27,563 nt of DNA. It comes from GCA-2697345 sp045565015. Lineage in GTDB: Bacteria > Pseudomonadota > Alphaproteobacteria > Rhodobacterales > Rhodobacteraceae. The translations under genes were made by a program, and so were the position numbers. Shown here piece by piece: positions 25,090 to 27,563 of the stretch. The notes below the pieces were generated by a model. That model saw only the letters and a program-made list of their open reading frames with translations, did no database searches and was not told the origin of the DNA. Each line of letters begins with the position of its first letter. Positions within the stretch are counted from its first letter, which is position 1. The stretch spans positions 1 to 27,563 of the forward strand of contig JBJLGD010000034.1 in NCBI GenBank assembly GCA_045565015.1, given 5' to 3'.

Positions 25090-25261
25090 CGATTTACTCC
25101 TTTTTATGCAGCATTTTCAAATCCCATCTGGGAAAAAGTTCATCTATGAACACTTTGTAAATACCAATATCTGTCGGACATATAAGCTTGTATGATAGAA
25201 AGTAAAAGTACAAAAACTTAAGATAATAAATTATTATTGAAAAAAAGAATTATTTTCGGGC

Positions 25262-25948
25262 CTACATATCGTCGATAGTACCTGGTACTTTCAATTCTCT
25301 TATATCAGAAGGTTTATTTATTTTTTCTAAAATTTTTTTTGGTATTGTTAATTTTTTTGAAATAAATGGATCAGATTTTAATTTAGCTTTAAAACTTTCA
25401 AAAAGCATAACATTCTGTATGCGTCTTTCTAAAAATTCCCAGGTAGAATTACTGTTTTTGCTATCATCTCCAAGCCAGTATAAAACAACCGATCCGTATA
25501 CCGCAGAGAGAATCGCGCGTTTACTATAATAGTTATAGTCAGTCGACTGATCTCCCAAAAAACTCCATATCTTATGAGCAGTACCCCAGACTAATTGATT
25601 TCCATCTAAAAAATTTTGAGGTAACGAGAAAAATGATACACTCCTTCTTATTAATTCTTTATCTCTTTTCTCAATTTGTAAACGGGTCTGAATGGCAAGG
25701 AAAATCTTTTCTCTAATTTTGTAATTCTTAAAATCTTTATTTTTCAGACTATCAATCATCTTTTCATCACCGTTTTTATGATAATCTATTGCTATCTCAA
25801 TAATACCCCTGGGAAAGAGTGTTTTTGCAATACTATAGCTTAAGTCTAATTCTTTGCAGGCTGAATTGATCAGCCCGTTAGACCATCCATCAAATACCAC
25901 CGACTTCAAAATGGCTTCTGTAAGCTTATCCTTAACATCTTTTTCCAT
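25262..25948 (-). CDS. COQ9-family protein (ubiquinone biosynthesis accessory)
   Basis: A 228-residue helical protein of the COQ9 family, a TetR-like fold that in eukaryotes binds lipid and supports COQ7 in ubiquinone synthesis. Visible marks are GWSNGLINSACKELDLS near residue 22, the LFPRGIIEIAIDYH block, RSVSFFSLPQN, and the long C-terminal segment TAHKIWSFLGDQSTDYNYYSKRAILSAVY with VVLYWLGDDS, typical of the family. The ATG at 25948 is preceded by a weak ribosome-binding site. It is divergent from rpsU, an arrangement seen in other alphaproteobacteria. The 172 bases between it and trcR are AT-rich and I see no gene there. Confidence 0.87.
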   Translation of the reverse strand: MEKDVKDKLTEAILKSVVFDGWSNGLINSACKELDLSYSIAKTLFPRGIIEIAIDYHKNGDEKMIDSLKNKDFKNYKIREKIFLAIQTRLQIEKRDKELIRRSVSFFSLPQNFLDGNQLVWGTAHKIWSFLGDQSTDYNYYSKRAILSAVYGSVVLYWLGDDSKNSNSTWEFLERRIQNVMLFESFKAKLKSDPFISKKLTIPKKILEKINKPSDIRELKVPGTIDDM

Positions 25949-25971
25949 ACTATAACTTTACTGATAACTGG

Positions 25972-26000
25972 TAGACAAGCCAATACCCTTTTGCTATAGC
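25972..26000 (+). promoter_or_regulatory. Sigma-70-type promoter for rpsU
   Basis: TAGACA (25972-25977) and TATAGC (25995-26000) are 17 bases apart, matching the consensus at five and four of six positions. The site lies about 50 bases before the rpsU ATG in the divergent region with the COQ9-like gene. Confidence 0.5.
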
Positions 26001-26052
26001 ACAGTTCCTGCAATTAACCGCAGACACAAACTGAGAAAGGTGGTGACACTAT

Positions 26053-26259
26053 ATGCAGGTTAGCGTTAGAGATAATAATGTAGATCAAGCACTAAGAGCT
26101 CTTAAAAAGAAACTTCAAAGAGAAGGCGTTTTTCGTGAGATGAAAATTAAACAACACTACGAAAAACCCTCAGAGAAAAAAGCTCGTGAAAAAGCTGAAG
26201 CTATTAGGCGTGGTCGGAAACTAGCTCGCAAAGCAAAAGAGCGTGATGGCTCACTATAG
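26053..26259 (+). CDS. rpsU: 30S ribosomal protein S21
   Basis: A small-subunit ribosomal protein of 68 residues that helps mRNA pairing at the anti-Shine-Dalgarno region. It starts MQVSVRDNNVDQALRALKKKLQREG, followed by the basic helix (FREMKIKQHYEKPSEKKAREKAEA), which is the S21 signature. AAAGGTGGTGA ahead of the ATG is a strong ribosome-binding site. A promoter lies upstream and a terminator downstream, so it is a single-gene unit. Confidence 0.97.
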   Translation: MQVSVRDNNVDQALRALKKKLQREGVFREMKIKQHYEKPSEKKAREKAEAIRRGRKLARKAKERDGSL

Positions 26260-26285
26260 TAATATTTTTAGAATATAATATAGAG

Positions 26286-26318
26286 AACCCCTTCAATAAT
26301 AATGTTGGGGTTTTTTTT
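26286..26318 (+). terminator. Rho-independent terminator after rpsU
   Basis: AACCCC and GGGGTT form a six-pair stem (with a looser inner part), followed directly by a run of eight T, 27 bases after the rpsU stop. On the opposite strand there is no T run, so it acts in the rpsU direction. Confidence 0.85.
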
Positions 26319-26338
26319 AAGCTTTAAAGAGTAAAATC

Positions 26339-26479
26339 TTAACCATTAACAATAGCCAGAAGAACTAAGGCGACTAATATTATTACTACGGAATAGGTCG
26401 TAAATTTAACGAACCCCAAAAAAGTCTTTTCATGATCCTTTATATCCATAGATCCATGCTCATGCTTTTCTTCAGTCAT
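26339..26479 (-). CDS. aa3-type cytochrome c oxidase subunit IV (tiny membrane protein)
   Basis: A 46-residue protein: a charged N-terminus with HEHGSMDIKDHEKTFLGFVKF followed by one hydrophobic helix (VVIILVALVLLAIV) and NG at the end. This is the plan of the bacterial aa3 oxidase subunit IV in Paracoccus and Rhodobacter relatives, a single helix with its N-terminus in the cytoplasm, which is not essential for activity. AGGA about eight bases before the ATG supports the start. It is convergent with rpsU and downstream of the MBL-fold gene on the same strand. It is short enough to be missed by automatic gene calls. It stands apart from any cox operon in the window. Confidence 0.87.
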   Translation of the reverse strand: MTEEKHEHGSMDIKDHEKTFLGFVKFTTYSVVIILVALVLLAIVNG

Positions 26480-26588
26480 CTGTTATTTCCTAACTTTTTA
26501 AAAAGTGAAAAACTTATTCAATCATATTCAGATTTTACTTTTGCTTCAAGAGTCTATCCAAATTAACCTTAGATGTTTTTAGTATTCA

Positions 26589-27563
26589 TTATATTTTTTC
26601 GTAATAATATACATTATTTTTTTCCAACTTACGTGCAACTTTGTCAGAAAGATAGAGGTAGTTCAAGTGTGCTAAAGCCTCACCTAAAGCTAAGCCATAC
26701 TCGTCTTCATTTATTTCTCTCTTAAAAATGGTTAAGAAACAGTCATTTACAGTTCGGGGTTTTATTAAAAAAGAATAGAGTCTTTCGAGCGCGCCCTTAT
26801 GGTTTTCAATAAGTTGATCTATTCGAAGTGGTAAACCTAAAAAGGGTAACTTATGGCCGGGCAATACTAGTTGGCTATTATTAGCAAACTTTTTTAATTT
26901 TTCACAAGACTCCAACCACTCATGTACAGGATTTGCTTCTGGCTCATTGGGATAAACACCCAAGTTTGGCGATATCGATGGTAATAGTTGATCTCCGCCG
27001 ATTACTACATCATCCGTCCAAAGCGTAATGTGATCGGGCGCATGACCATTCCCCAGCCTAATTCGCCAATTTATTTTCCCTATAGTTATAATTTCATCTT
27101 CTTGGACTCTTTTAAAGCCTTGCGGCAATGGTGAAACAACATCACAAAAATTGAATGGCCGCTGTTTTTTCCGATTCTCATATATAGCTTTAGGTGTTCC
27201 AGCCCTTTCATAAAATTTTAATGACTGAGTGGTATGTTTTTCTTGTTCGTCCAAAACAAGCATTCGAGCAGTAAACCATGAAGTCCGAGTAGTTAATAGT
27301 TCAACACCAAATTTACTCTGGAACCAACCAGCTAAACCTATGTGATCTGGATGATAATGGGTTATCAACACTCGTTTGACAGGTTTATCTTTAAGCGGTC
27401 CTTCGAGCAATTTTACCCATATCATTCGAGTCTTTTTTGTATCAAAACCAGTATCAATGATTGTCCAGCTATCCCCATCATCCAATGCATACACATTAAC
27501 ATGGTCCAACTTCAATGGTAATGGCAATCGGATCCAATATATGTTTGGTGCTACCTGTAAGAG
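26589..27563 (-). CDS. Metallo-beta-lactamase-fold hydrolase, N-terminus off the window
   Basis: A zinc hydrolase of the glyoxalase II / MBL superfamily. The reading frame stays open to the window edge, adding LLQVAPNIYWIR before the TTG at 27527, so the true start lies beyond 27563. It shows DDGDSWTIIDTGF, the zinc motif THYHPDHIG (HxHxDH), GHAPDHITLW with the next zinc His, and PGHKLPF with the last. The C-terminal part has a helical extension (LIENHKGALERLYSFL) like LACTB2-type proteins. The substrate is not evident from the sequence. The gene upstream is unseen; the 109 bases after it, up to the subunit IV gene, carry nothing I can name. Confidence 0.88.
   Translation of the reverse strand, partial: LLQVAPNIYWIRLPLPLKLDHVNVYALDDGDSWTIIDTGFDTKKTRMIWVKLLEGPLKDKPVKRVLITHYHPDHIGLAGWFQSKFGVELLTTRTSWFTARMLVLDEQEKHTTQSLKFYERAGTPKAIYENRKKQRPFNFCDVVSPLPQGFKRVQEDEIITIGKINWRIRLGNGHAPDHITLWTDDVVIGGDQLLPSISPNLGVYPNEPEANPVHEWLESCEKLKKFANNSQLVLPGHKLPFLGLPLRIDQLIENHKGALERLYSFLIKPRTVNDCFLTIFKREINEDEYGLALGEALAHLNYLYLSDKVARKLEKNNVYYYEKI

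Noticed and set aside
1..27563. CRISPR array, transposase, integrase, phage or toxin-antitoxin genes
   Set aside because: No regular spaced repeats, terminal inverted repeats or such protein families were seen in any frame.

Overview
The window looks like the chromosome of a low-GC marine alphaproteobacterium close to the roseobacter group (Rhodobacterales). Three things point there: the close match of many proteins to that group as I remember it, the gene order (ffs-dnaX-ybaB-recR, a membrane-anchored cytochrome c divergent from prephenate dehydratase, COQ9 divergent from rpsU, a TrcR/DUF1013 gene), and the AT-rich coding sequence. The lineage is inferred; no search was run.

Layout. 1-1651 (minus): the first codons of galU and a phosphomannomutase gene (cpsG/manB), clearly richer in GC than the rest. 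1973-2049: tRNA-Met. 2169-3581: an FAD-linked 2-hydroxyacid dehydrogenase. 3595-9232: haem genes hemC, hemE and hemF, with a dTDP-sugar set (rmlC-rmlB-rmlA) lying between hemC and hemE. 9405-10747: a D-Ala-D-Ala carboxypeptidase with a C-terminal SPOR domain, split by a one-base frame break. 10782-16432: a yejABEF-type peptide ABC importer operon. 16561-17083: a membrane-anchored cytochrome c whose frame is broken at a run of eight G. 17184-18999: pheA and nudC, convergent. 19097-19190: the 4.5S SRP RNA. 19353-24342: dnaX, ybaB, recR, clpS, an RsmC-like methyltransferase and an SDR. 24349-27563: trcR, a COQ9-like gene, rpsU with a terminator, a very small gene for the aa3 oxidase subunit IV, and a metallo-beta-lactamase-fold hydrolase that runs off the end. 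Gene packing is tight; several convergent pairs are separated by 2-20 bases.

Most of the content is housekeeping: tetrapyrrole synthesis, respiration, DNA replication and repair, proteolysis, ribosome, envelope sugars and peptide uptake. I do not see a phage, transposon, CRISPR array, defence island or secondary-metabolite cluster, and no clearly new multi-gene system. The unusual points are fine-scale. Three genes (galU, hemC, dacF) seem to start at AUU codons with a good Shine-Dalgarno sequence and no suitable ATG, GTG or TTG. A 12-codon leader ORF ends inside the hemC ribosome-binding site. Two genes are broken at homopolymers. RmlC and the SDR each lack a residue normally needed for catalysis.
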